From a virus: a stretch of 54,743 nt of DNA. Location: positions 1-54,743 of the IMG/VR virus record IMGVR_UViG_3300032401_000014; one strand, 5' to 3'. Both the position numbers and the translations under genes were made by a program. The notes below the pieces were generated by a model. That model worked only from the letters and a program-made list of their open reading frames with translations. It did not search any database and was not told the origin of the DNA. Below are positions 29,643 to 37,872 of this stretch, piece by piece; within the stretch, counting starts at the first letter, position 1, and every line of letters starts with the position of its first letter.

Positions 29643-30289
29643 TCGATCAGGTCTCCATATTCAGATTGGTACGTTCTCATCAGCGACTCGAACCACTCGC
29701 TCCGGCCATACTTGATATAGGTTGCGATTTCTTTCTTGATCTTCGCCGCATCGTTTCTGTTTTTTATCGTTCTCTCGATCTTGTCGCAGGCCATTTTGAA
29801 CGCTGGCCTGGGCGGTATGCGTATGACAGTCGTGTCGGCTTTCAGGTGAAGTCCCGCTCGGTGTAAAAATTTCCTCATCTTCGCTGTCACCTTGATCGTA
29901 ATTCCGGCCTCATGAATATTGAGAAGATGTCTCAGCGTAAGATTCGATTTATGATGACGGCCCAGAGAACCGAAAACCTTCCAGCCATTGTGTATCTTTC
30001 GCATCCTTAGCATGTTGACGTATGCCTTGAGCTTCGCATCGTCGCCTTTGCCGTATAGCGGTGTCTCCGGGAGCTTGTACCCAAATCCTTCTTTCCGTTC
30101 CACGGTGAACGGATGCAGTCTCAGGAGACTGAACTTCTCATTTTTTATCCCTGAATGAAAATACGAAATGAGCAGTGCGGCATCCTTCTTTCTGAGCCCG
30201 TACATGATATTATTCATCATCGTGGGAAGCTCTTGAATCCTTCGCTTCTTCGCACGATATGAATTGTTAAATCGCACTTGTGCACTCAT
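29639..30289 (-). CDS. Virion morphogenesis protein, Mu gpG-like tail completion (216 aa)
   Basis: ATG 30289. The pattern fits the gpG/phage virion morphogenesis family: a helical basic start, central HEAGITIKVTAKMRKFL, then TTVIRIPPRPAFK with the (I)PxRPF signature followed by helices. It sits in the expected place after the head-tail connector genes. It would cap the head-tail joint or terminate the tail. Confidence 0.7.
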   Translation of the reverse strand: MSAQVRFNNSYRAKKRRIQELPTMMNNIMYGLRKKDAALLISYFHSGIKNEKFSLLRLHPFTVERKEGFGYKLPETPLYGKGDDAKLKAYVNMLRMRKIHNGWKVFGSLGRHHKSNLTLRHLLNIHEAGITIKVTAKMRKFLHRAGLHLKADTTVIRIPPRPAFKMACDKIERTIKNRNDAAKIKKEIATYIKYGRSEWFESLMRTYQSEYGDLIE

Positions 30290-30720
30290 GGTTTTTTGAA
30301 TAATCCCATCGTGAAATATAAATGTTCGTCTGCAAAATCCACGGCCTTATTTTTCTCTCGTATTCCGTAATCGTTCCCATCCAGGACGACCGTTACTTTT
30401 TCATTCTCTATTTTATCAAAATCAAGTTTTCGATCAAGAAGGTCTTTCATAGCGAACCAGACTATCGACTGGCAGTCCTCTCGAATCCCCGCTTTCTCCA
30501 TCTGCTGTCGATTCGGGTTATGGTCAACGGGCTTCGCCTTCAGATTGTACGTGAGATCAACAGAAGTCGATTGCTTCGTGATCGAATTATATTTGTCTCT
30601 GGTCACGTCGCCCTCGCCTCTGATAATAATGGTCACGTCCTCGCCATACTCATTCACGATGTCGCTTACATCCTTCAGTGCGTGCCACTTTTCAAAATTG
30701 ACTCTTGTTGATACTGCCAT
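30286..30720 (-). CDS. Head-tail joining protein (144 aa)
   Basis: ATG 30720 follows AGGGGCGTAAC; the frame extends to an unsupported Met upstream. It lies between the connector and the gpG-like gene. Beta pattern (YGEDVTIIIRGEGDVTRDKYNSI, NDYGIREKNKAVDFADEHLYFTMGL) suits small stopper-type proteins. Assignment is from gene order. Confidence 0.6.
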   Translation of the reverse strand: MAVSTRVNFEKWHALKDVSDIVNEYGEDVTIIIRGEGDVTRDKYNSITKQSTSVDLTYNLKAKPVDHNPNRQQMEKAGIREDCQSIVWFAMKDLLDRKLDFDKIENEKVTVVLDGNDYGIREKNKAVDFADEHLYFTMGLFKKP

Positions 30721-30721
30721 G

Positions 30722-31639
30722 TTACGCCCCTGCCACACGAGTCATATATTTTCTCAAAATTCCGTATGCCTGGCGAGCAAGATCGTTCCTGATCTCTGTG
30801 TACTTTCCCCGGTCTCCAAAATTTCTGCTGTATGCCTGACCTGAGATGTCGCCGCCGCCAGTCCTTGAGCCGATGAATCCGAGCACCTGTTCCGCCGAGA
30901 GCATGATGCAGGCTTCCTTGATGTCATCAGGAAACGTCAAGTATCCGTACGTGTACGTGATTTTAAGATTGAAGTTTCCTCTCGCAAAAATAGGCATGTA
31001 GTAGGCTTCTTCATAATTCGATTTCGCCTTCAGTATCCCCAGGGCCGAAATGGTCTCGATGTTTCCCATGTTCACGACGGTAAAATAGTTGCCGCCGAGC
31101 ACGTATTGAATCGACTGCACGGCAACGATCGGCCTGCGATTTAATATCAGGTAGTTTTGTCCTGCCCCTGAATAATATTCCGTTATGGAGCTAATACCTG
31201 AAAATGTTTGTCTGGTGACAGATTCAACATACGGGACAATGAATCTCGCCAGTCGTTTCTCAATCCAATCATTCGAGATTATATCAGTTTCAATGCCGTA
31301 TCCCTCAAGATATTCTCGCACGTCGGAAGGGATGACTTCTGCGATCTCTGGAGCCTGATTATCAAGCACGTAGAATTGAAGCGGCTCCCGCCGTCCGGTG
31401 AACGTCCCGTCATTTATCCACGGCTGAAGGCTATATTCACCGATCTGCGAGAAGTCCCCAGCCTGTGAGAGCCATTTTAGTTTCGTGCCGACGATCGTGA
31501 CGTTTGTTTTCTCGACCTCAGTTCCATCGGGTTTTAATAGATACATCTTGTACGCAATGAGCCCGGCGAGACTGGTATCAAAGTCAGCGAAAAATTCCTG
31601 ACCGACTGAATCCTTCCATATTTTTCTTGTTAAAAGCAT
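30722..31639 (-). CDS. Head-tail connector fused to an N-terminal Ig-like domain (305 aa)
   Basis: ATG 31639 overlaps the upstream stop (TGATG), with GGAG 9 bases upstream; the earlier Met at 31654 has no site. Residues 1-90 form a beta sandwich of the BppU N-domain kind (EFFADFDTSLAGLIAYKMYLLKPDGTEVEKTNVTI). From ~105 it is a helical head-tail connector: VIPSDVREYLEGYGIE, RLARFIVPYVESVTRQTF and KEACIMLSAEQVLGF. The fusion of a surface Ig-like domain to a connector is unusual. Confidence 0.65.
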   Translation of the reverse strand: MLLTRKIWKDSVGQEFFADFDTSLAGLIAYKMYLLKPDGTEVEKTNVTIVGTKLKWLSQAGDFSQIGEYSLQPWINDGTFTGRREPLQFYVLDNQAPEIAEVIPSDVREYLEGYGIETDIISNDWIEKRLARFIVPYVESVTRQTFSGISSITEYYSGAGQNYLILNRRPIVAVQSIQYVLGGNYFTVVNMGNIETISALGILKAKSNYEEAYYMPIFARGNFNLKITYTYGYLTFPDDIKEACIMLSAEQVLGFIGSRTGGGDISGQAYSRNFGDRGKYTEIRNDLARQAYGILRKYMTRVAGA

Positions 31640-32109
31640 CAGTCTGCTCTCCATGTAATGTCTTTAGAAAGGTCGGGCCGCCACTTGAGCTGTGAATCGC
31701 TCTCACTCGCTTCCATCGCTTCTGCTGGAGTCGTGCCCCACCTGAACAGCGACGACATAAAGTCGCTGAATCGAATATCTCCGGCTAAAAATGATCGCCA
31801 GAGAATTGCAGGATATATGGTCGGCTTGAGTGCTGTGAATACGCTTGTCAGTCCGATAGTATTAAGAACCGTCCTTACGAAAGTAGCGGAGCGTGAAACA
31901 ACGTCTGTCATTCCAATAATATTGTTGATCGTTCTATAAAACGTTCCTGTTCTCGTAAGGGCGGTCGTCAATCCTATCGTGGCCGAAACCGACCTCGAAT
32001 AAATTCCGGTACGAATCACAACGTCAGAGAGACCGAGCGTATCTAAAATTAAGATCGACCATGCTGTCGGCCCTGCTGAATCAAAACTGTCGAATAAAAT
32101 CCTGCTCAT
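31639..32109 (-). CDS. Virion protein with 20-residue repeats (156 aa)
   Basis: ATG 32109. About residues 25-90 repeat an exact 20-residue unit, consensus GLTDVVxRTGTFxRTxxxTI, three and a half times. Similar GLTD/RT repeats occur in other phage proteins with adhesive or structural roles. The C-terminus is polar. Position between beta-sandwich virion proteins and the connector suggests a head or neck decoration. Confidence 0.6.
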   Translation of the reverse strand: MSRILFDSFDSAGPTAWSILILDTLGLSDVVIRTGIYSRSVSATIGLTTALTRTGTFYRTINNIIGMTDVVSRSATFVRTVLNTIGLTSVFTALKPTIYPAILWRSFLAGDIRFSDFMSSLFRWGTTPAEAMEASESDSQLKWRPDLSKDITWRAD

Positions 32110-32651
32110 CAGAATACCAGTAAAATAAAATTGTCTGCCGCACTCGGTGTCCCGGTAAAAGCCGCCGAGACTGTTATGAACTTCGTGGCCCCGGTGTACG
32201 CTGATACCTTCTTGACCTGATTTATCAAGCCCCCACTCGTGAATAAAAGCAATGCGTCCTTGTGATAATCGTTCGTTGCTTCTGATAGATCGGTCTTAAA
32301 TGTCGTCGCCGTGTTTCCCCCGTCACTGACGACTGACCCTCGCTTTAAAACTATATTCTCAATCACGAATCGACCGACGACTGATTTCGATGCTGTCCCG
32401 CCGACCGTGGCTGAAGCTATCACGTTATAACTCTTGCCGACCTCGAATCCGTTCGCCGCAGTGCACGCCACGGGAACCCTGTAATCCCCTGTCTTTCCTG
32501 TCCTCTTCGTTACCGTCAATGAATAGACGGTCGTGTCTGTATCATCCTCGAACACTTCCGCAGTAGGCAGTGAATCAGCATCGCTCACAACGCCAACAAC
32601 CGTATTCGTGATGAAGTCAAAATAAAGAGTTCTTCCGAGCAGAGCGTTCAT
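32109..32651 (-). CDS. Beta-sandwich virion protein (180 aa)
   Basis: ATG 32651. It starts with an Ig/BppU-like domain (RTLYFDFITNTVVGVVSDADS, AANGFEVGKSYNVIASATVGG) and ends in a second beta module (LLLFTSGGLINQVKKVSAYTGATKFITVSAAFTG). Likely a surface or neck protein of the virion. No catalytic residues seen. Confidence 0.6.
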   Translation of the reverse strand: MNALLGRTLYFDFITNTVVGVVSDADSLPTAEVFEDDTDTTVYSLTVTKRTGKTGDYRVPVACTAANGFEVGKSYNVIASATVGGTASKSVVGRFVIENIVLKRGSVVSDGGNTATTFKTDLSEATNDYHKDALLLFTSGGLINQVKKVSAYTGATKFITVSAAFTGTPSAADNFILLVF

Positions 32652-33589
32652 GCCGACCTCACCAGCCCCGAATTTATGACCGGGAGCCCGACCGAACCGC
32701 CTGCCAGCGTGGTCACATCATACAGGTATATATTGACTGACGTATCCGATGCTTGAAGTGAGTTATCGCTTATCCCTCCGACATCGGGAGATGAATTTTG
32801 AAAAGCCACGAGCTGATACCTCTGGAAACTGCCGGATTGATGCACCGATATTGTGAAATTTCCGCTTCCATCAGAAACAGTGCGAGCGATAATTGTATTG
32901 ACCGGAGTACCGGAATCATCGACCTGCATAGCGACAACTGTGCACCCTCCGAGAGCCGCACCGTTCTTGTCTTTCGTTATTCCGCTTATGAGAAACGTCT
33001 GTGTGCTCTCGGTGAAATATTCAAGAACCGTGTGCATCTGAAAGTCAGAAGGTAGAGTCACTGCCGTTGTTCGTTTCGAAAGACCGCTTCTGTAAATAGC
33101 TCCTCTCGGTATCGTTACTGTGATGTCGCCGAGTTCTTCTGTTTCAAAAAGAACAAGCTGATTTGTCGCTTCCGACGCTCCGAGAATCTGAAAATCTGCC
33201 AATAGTGCTCCTGTCGAATCCGTTTCATCTGTTGACTTGAGCCACTTCCGAGTCGGCTCTACATACGGTGCGAGCGGGTCAGGCGGAGTCCCTCCGATGT
33301 CCAGCATTTCTATTCTGCCGCCCGCCTGTCGCATGGGCCCAACCAGTCTCGGTCTTATCCCGTACCAATCAGATTGCCCGATAATCGCTCTGGGAACAGG
33401 AAACCCTTTCATTTTGTAATCTCCTATTACATCTCCCTGAATAAGCGGTATCAAAGCAGGACACTCAAATTTTTCGTCTGCGGCTTTTCCAAGAGCAAAC
33501 CTCCAGTCCATAGCACATGAATCTCCGATAATTTCGCCTTGAAGCACCACGTCAGTCGGGTCTTGCAAGCAAGGTAGTATTACAATCAT
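32648..33589 (-). CDS. Virion protein with carboxypeptidase-regulatory-like Ig domain (313 aa)
   Basis: ATG 33589 overlaps the previous stop as ATGA; an earlier Met at 33625 lies inside that gene. The C-terminal third has LISGITKDKNGAALGGCTVVAMQ ... ARTVSDGSGNFTISV, the pattern of a carboxypeptidase-regulatory-like beta domain found in surface proteins. The N-terminal part is not recognised. Probably a decoration or neck fibre. Confidence 0.6.
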   Translation of the reverse strand: MIVILPCLQDPTDVVLQGEIIGDSCAMDWRFALGKAADEKFECPALIPLIQGDVIGDYKMKGFPVPRAIIGQSDWYGIRPRLVGPMRQAGGRIEMLDIGGTPPDPLAPYVEPTRKWLKSTDETDSTGALLADFQILGASEATNQLVLFETEELGDITVTIPRGAIYRSGLSKRTTAVTLPSDFQMHTVLEYFTESTQTFLISGITKDKNGAALGGCTVVAMQVDDSGTPVNTIIARTVSDGSGNFTISVHQSGSFQRYQLVAFQNSSPDVGGISDNSLQASDTSVNIYLYDVTTLAGGSVGLPVINSGLVRSA

Positions 33590-33786
33590 CCCTTCAACTT
33601 CCTTTGCTGAATTGTTGCCATACATAAATCAACGGTATTCTCAAGCTCGTCGCCCACGGGCGGGTCTGGAGGAAATGGAGAATTTCCAGCGTCGAGCCAC
33701 GCTAAAAAATCGGGGTCATCTGTTTCAATGACTTCTCCGTCCTCCGACCTGACTACCACATCAGGAGAAAACATTTTGTAATCCAT
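33586..33786 (-). CDS. Small acidic protein (66 aa)
   Basis: ATG 33786 with AAGGAGGGAATC. Acidic and Pro-rich (EVIETDDPDFLAWLDAGNSPFPPDPPVGDE). Lies among virion genes. No recognised domain; could be a chaperone or a virion peptide. Confidence 0.6.
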   Translation of the reverse strand: MDYKMFSPDVVVRSEDGEVIETDDPDFLAWLDAGNSPFPPDPPVGDELENTVDLCMATIQQRKLKG

Positions 33787-33820
33787 GATTCCCTCCTTAC
33801 CACAACCTATACAAATTAAA

Positions 33821-34372
33821 TTAGGGTGTGAGCTGTTCGATACAGAACATGTGCATCGTCATTGAACCCGTTGCCGCCGTCTGCGTGAAACGGAAATCCA
33901 TAGCGTTAGCCGCCGTTGAATCAAAACCAGTACCCACCACCGGAGCCGTATTGTACGGTAACGTATTACCGCCGGGGCCGGGGCCAGTCGCAGGAAGCGG
34001 AACGAGCAAGGCGGCTTCCGATAGCCAGTAACCTTGTCCGAATAAAGTAGCACTTGTGCTTGAACCGACTGAACGGCATTGCAAAACAATCTCCAGCCAC
34101 CACGGAACGTTTACTTTTGCCACGACGTTTAGAGGTATCGCCAGCGTATCGAATACTGTAATCGCCGCCATTCTCAAGTCCCAGCGAGCTGTTCCGGGTG
34201 TGGTGATAACGCACGAAATACGACCTGACGCAGTTATTCTCCACGTCCGTCCGATCTGCCAGTACCCTGCCGGGAGAGTGGTCGGAACATACGTCGGCAA
34301 ACATGATGCGGTCGCCGCCGCCGTCAAAGTTGGCCCGTCCGAATACGCGCTTGCAACAACTTGTACTGCCAT
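33821..34372 (-). CDS. Beta-rich decoration-type protein (183 aa)
   Basis: ATG 34372. Ala/Thr/Pro-rich beta sequence (VVASAYSDGPTLTAAATASCLPTYV; YWQIGRTWRITASGRISCVITTPG), of the type found in phage capsid decoration and tail fibre proteins. No enzymatic motif. It is one of three such genes directly after the capsid genes. Confidence 0.6.
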   Translation of the reverse strand: MAVQVVASAYSDGPTLTAAATASCLPTYVPTTLPAGYWQIGRTWRITASGRISCVITTPGTARWDLRMAAITVFDTLAIPLNVVAKVNVPWWLEIVLQCRSVGSSTSATLFGQGYWLSEAALLVPLPATGPGPGGNTLPYNTAPVVGTGFDSTAANAMDFRFTQTAATGSMTMHMFCIEQLTP

Positions 34373-34394
34373 AAAATTTCTCCTTCAAATAAAA

Positions 34395-34949
34395 TTAAGC
34401 TCCGAGTGCCGTGAGCTCCCAGTCAACTTGCAACGAGTCCGTCGATGCCACGATCACGTTCGGTACTACCTGAGCATACGCAAGACAGTCGCCAGCTCCG
34501 TCAGTCGCCGCACTCGTGAGAGCCGCTTCGTTTATCGTTGCCGACAAGTCTCCTATCGCATAAAGAGCTCGATATTGAACCACGTTATCGTTCGCCGCAC
34601 CCCATGAACCCTTCTGCTTCGGATACGTCGCTGACAGTGCTTTTGGAGTTCCTGTAACTGCATTGACAAACGTGTTCGACTTGATGCTCGTTCCCGTATA
34701 GCCAGTTCCAACAGGAACAAATCCGTGAGTATTATCGAGCTTCTGCCGAGCTGGAGTCTGACTCATCAGGTCGGCAACCATCGCATCACCCTCGTCGGTC
34801 ACGATGTTGTGATTGACCGAAATCATCAGCTTGCCCGGAATCCTGAACAATCTTCTCCAGAATCCCGGAGCATGACGCTTGATGTTTCCGTTGCTGTCGA
34901 AAACAGTAACCGTCAGCTTTCCCGTTAATCCAACCGTACTTTTTATCAT
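34395..34949 (-). CDS. Beta-rich virion protein (184 aa)
   Basis: ATG 34949. The centre HNIVTDEGDAMVADLMSQTPARQKLDNTHGFVPVGTGYTGTSIKSNTF resembles a phage structural family where a helix precedes a Gly-rich beta domain. The C-terminus is beta (LAYAQVVPNVIVASTDSLQVDWELTALG). Likely a decoration or fibre protein. Confidence 0.6.
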   Translation of the reverse strand: MIKSTVGLTGKLTVTVFDSNGNIKRHAPGFWRRLFRIPGKLMISVNHNIVTDEGDAMVADLMSQTPARQKLDNTHGFVPVGTGYTGTSIKSNTFVNAVTGTPKALSATYPKQKGSWGAANDNVVQYRALYAIGDLSATINEAALTSAATDGAGDCLAYAQVVPNVIVASTDSLQVDWELTALGA

Positions 34950-34952
34950 AGC

Positions 34953-35408
34953 TTATGACTTCTTGAACAGTATTGTTAAAAGCCCTCTGTCAGACGCACC
35001 GTTGCAAATGACGTTCAGCGTAGTTCCTGCCGCAAGTATCGAGTACGCATCGTCAATCGTACCCGCCCGAACCATCGTCTTGTCCACCGCCATAATCATA
35101 GCGTTAGTTATCGGGTTCGTTGTTCCGTTTCTGAGCGTCGCCGTTCCTGAGGCGTTAGCCGCACGACATTGGACAAACACGTCCAGAACTTCACACGCAA
35201 ACGGAACGGTGAGAATCGCCGTTGACGTGGTAGTGTCCGCCGCTATTGAGTAGTTGAATAAAATCAGCGGTGAGAAGCTGGTCGGGAGCGTTTCGTCCAT
35301 CCCTGTGCGTTGTTGAACTTCACGCATCAGATCGCCCATCGTAATGATCTGTTCCGCTGGGGATGCTGTATTGAATTTCGCCGCTTGATCTGTTGATAGT
35401 ATAGCCAT
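34953..35408 (-). CDS. Beta-rich virion protein (151 aa)
   Basis: ATG 35408. A short helical start (ADQAAKFNTASPAEQ-like, then MGDLMREVQQRTGM) is followed by a beta domain (TTTSTAILTVPFACEVLDVFVQCRAANASGTATLRNG) of jelly-roll appearance. It is the first large gene after the capsid-end gene, so a head decoration role is plausible. Confidence 0.6.
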   Translation of the reverse strand: MAILSTDQAAKFNTASPAEQIITMGDLMREVQQRTGMDETLPTSFSPLILFNYSIAADTTTSTAILTVPFACEVLDVFVQCRAANASGTATLRNGTTNPITNAMIMAVDKTMVRAGTIDDAYSILAAGTTLNVICNGASDRGLLTILFKKS

Positions 35409-35409
35409 A

Positions 35410-35691
35410 TCAAATCTCCTTTTCGTACATAAAAATAAATCCTTTCGACTTCAAAATATCACTCTCTCGCTCATCCGTTACCGTGATGACTCCATCCATG
35501 ATTTCATGGTCGGTTATCTTTCCTTCAAGCTCGATCTTATAAATGCCATTGTATCGTGAACCATTCAACGGAATCTCAGGATATAAGAGTCGATATTCTT
35601 TAGTCGGTTTTTTAATAACGGGGGGCGGCTGACTTACTACGACAACCGCCTCCTGTTTTACTTCTTCGTTGAAACGAATGACGTTTATCAC
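35410..35691 (-). CDS. Small capsid-adjacent protein (93 aa)
   Basis: ATG 35691 overlaps the capsid gene's end by 4 nt. Beta content (YNGIYKIELEGKITDHEIMDGVITVTDERE) with a Pro-rich start (VSQPPPVIKKPTKEYR). Position after the capsid gene suggests a capsid stabiliser or head completion factor, not shown by motif. Confidence 0.6.
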   Translation of the reverse strand: MINVIRFNEEVKQEAVVVVSQPPPVIKKPTKEYRLLYPEIPLNGSRYNGIYKIELEGKITDHEIMDGVITVTDERESDILKSKGFIFMYEKEI

Positions 35692-37118
35692 GCCACCCTC
35701 ATTCCTCTGAGAATACTCGAAGTCGCCTCGTATGAAGGAGCGACTGCGGCATAGCTCTTTATCAAGAACGGCAGGAAGTCGTCTGTCCTTGCCAAGTCCT
35801 CGATCGTGACAAGCCCGTTGAACTGCGAACCGCCCTGATTGGTATATGGCAATCTTCCAAGACCTTGAAACTCATCAAAGTCGATGAAGAAAATATACTC
35901 AGGTGCGTACGTCGCTGTAATCACCAACGGCAAGTCTGCCTGCATCGCTGTCGGAATCGTGGTCGGTGTCCATGATGTGAATGTGCAGGTATTGACCACG
36001 CTTGAAGCGTTCGACGTACAGGTCAACGTGGTATTGATCGTATTGGTCGTCGAGGCCGCTATCGTTCCGTTTGCATCATACGCATAACCAGGAACGACGG
36101 CGATAAGAACTTCAGAGCCGCTTGTGACACTGAAATAAACCTTGTATCTGAACGCATCGGCGATCGGAGTCCACGTCAGCGTGAAGGTCGATGTACTGGA
36201 GCCTGTGGTTGCTAAGTTTGAAGTCTCTGCACTCGCCAGTGACTCGCCGTCCTTTGTTACAGCCGACACTCTGAAGTAGTTCGTCGCACTGTTCGCTATC
36301 GTCCCGCCAGTAGTTGCGGTGGACGGTGTTACCGTTCCCATTGTAATCTTCGGGCGACAAAACGATGACATGATGATCGGTATATCCCGATACGCATTGA
36401 GCCGCCAGCCGCCGTTGATGTCCACTTGCGACATGCTCCCGGTGAGACCTTGATTCAATCTCACGTTGGAGAGCAGGGCTGAATACTTCGAGAGCATCTG
36501 CGGAGACATAATGAACGCCTTGTTGTGAGCCGCACCTTGCTTTTCAAAGTTAGCATCTATCATCGTGTCCAGATCGGTAAAATTCGTCGGTGCGACACCG
36601 CCAAGAGCTTTATTCGTTCGATAGGTCGTGACGTAGGTATCGAACCCCGTGAACTCATACTGATTGCTCGATGCGTTCCCGAAGGCGATATAATTTTCCA
36701 TGTCATAGACGTGGGCCAAAAGCTCGGATTCCATATTGGCGGCCGCCGCATCTATGTTCTTTTTACTTGCGTCTTGCAGAAAGTTCGTGGTTGCTCCTTT
36801 CCTTCTGATGACTTTCAGAGAAACGTTCGCCCGTGTGTAAACAGGCTGAGTAGTCGGAGTCACCGCACCTTCACCCATCGCCCCGCCGGATGCCGGGAGC
36901 GAAGTTAATTGATCGAACTCGTGCAACTTCTGATTGTCGAACTTCGGTGTCATCATTGCCACCAGAGGCGATAATCTCGGCACGGCGTTCGTAATGACCT
37001 GCTCCAAGTGTTGTGGTATGAGTGCTTCACCACTTCCTGTTGCGGCGGTCAATGCTTTCTGTATGAGGCTCTTGTTCTCGCCCCAGTACCAGTTAAATTG
37101 TTTGATAATGTCTGCCAT
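35688..37118 (-). CDS. Major capsid protein with inserted Ig/FN3-like domain (476 aa)
   Basis: ATG 37118 with AAGGAGCAATTCA. The HK97-like fold is suggested by size and place after protease and scaffold, with ENYIAFGNASS and a conserved-looking N-arm. Residues about 256-395 (TTGGTIANSATNYFRVSAVTKDGES ... TLTWTPIADAFRYKVYFS ... GYAYDANGTIAAS) look like one fibronectin/Ig-like domain inserted before the final capsid strand, so an external decoration would stand on every capsomer. Highly expressed virion protein. Confidence 0.8.
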   Translation of the reverse strand: MADIIKQFNWYWGENKSLIQKALTAATGSGEALIPQHLEQVITNAVPRLSPLVAMMTPKFDNQKLHEFDQLTSLPASGGAMGEGAVTPTTQPVYTRANVSLKVIRRKGATTNFLQDASKKNIDAAAANMESELLAHVYDMENYIAFGNASSNQYEFTGFDTYVTTYRTNKALGGVAPTNFTDLDTMIDANFEKQGAAHNKAFIMSPQMLSKYSALLSNVRLNQGLTGSMSQVDINGGWRLNAYRDIPIIMSSFCRPKITMGTVTPSTATTGGTIANSATNYFRVSAVTKDGESLASAETSNLATTGSSTSTFTLTWTPIADAFRYKVYFSVTSGSEVLIAVVPGYAYDANGTIAASTTNTINTTLTCTSNASSVVNTCTFTSWTPTTIPTAMQADLPLVITATYAPEYIFFIDFDEFQGLGRLPYTNQGGSQFNGLVTIEDLARTDDFLPFLIKSYAAVAPSYEATSSILRGMRVA

Positions 37119-37143
37119 TGAATTGCTCCTTATTCCTTTTTTC

Positions 37144-37872
37144 TTATCTGACTGCTTTCGAGTTTAGAGGGAACATTCCAGTCAACAGCCTCCCGCTATC
37201 TGCCGCCAGCGACTTGCTGAGAAAGTGCGGGTCTCGTTGCTCTTGAGTGGGCTCTGCTTTCGGCAGAACGCCAGCCATCTGCTGAATAAAATCGAGTGTC
37301 TTTTTGACATCGGGGCCGTACCCTGCTGGAACATCTCTCGGCTCATCTTTTTTCGGATGAGCTTCGTCCCAGGCTTTCTCGACGGTTGAGACTATTCCCG
37401 TACCTTCGAGAATCCCCTGGATTGCTTTATTCTGCTCCATCACTTGCTTGCCGATAAGTTGAACTGCGTCCGCAATTTTGGCAATCGGGTCTTGTGATTT
37501 TTGTACGCCTTTACTCTTTCTGAGAAGGCTGATAATTGCCTTTGCGACTTCCGGTATATTCTCAAGGTTGAGATCAGGCTGATCTTGTATTTGAGTTTCT
37601 GCCGGGTCTTGAGCGGCCGGGCTGTTAGCGGATTTCTTCGCAAACTTTCCAGAGTCCTCTCCGTCGCCTTTCTCTTTTTTGTTCTTGTCCTCTTCCATCT
37701 GTTTCATGATTGCAATAGCCTTCATGATAATATCCTCGTCCGCTTGAGGCGGCTGATTTTGAGGCACTGGAGGAGTCTGATCTTCCTGAGCCACTCCGCC
37801 TGCTCCTGCCTGCTTGATCTGTTCGATTATGGATTCGAGGTTATTTAAAGCGGTTAAAAGTTCAGTATCCAT
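37144..37872 (-). CDS. Putative scaffold protein (242 aa)
   Basis: ATG 37872 follows AAGGAGCACATTAA. Acidic, Gln/Pro/Lys-rich and helical (IIEQIKQAGAGG; MKQMEEDKNKKEKGDG; KAIISLLRKSKG), as expected of a scaffold between protease and capsid genes. No homology is claimed. Alternatively a minor head protein. Confidence 0.6.
   Translation of the reverse strand: MDTELLTALNNLESIIEQIKQAGAGGVAQEDQTPPVPQNQPPQADEDIIMKAIAIMKQMEEDKNKKEKGDGEDSGKFAKKSANSPAAQDPAETQIQDQPDLNLENIPEVAKAIISLLRKSKGVQKSQDPIAKIADAVQLIGKQVMEQNKAIQGILEGTGIVSTVEKAWDEAHPKKDEPRDVPAGYGPDVKKTLDFIQQMAGVLPKAEPTQEQRDPHFLSKSLAADSGRLLTGMFPLNSKAVR

Noticed and set aside
34056-34607. 183-codon plus-strand frame opposite two virion genes
   Set aside because: No Shine-Dalgarno or promoter, and the minus-strand genes it overlaps have good starts.
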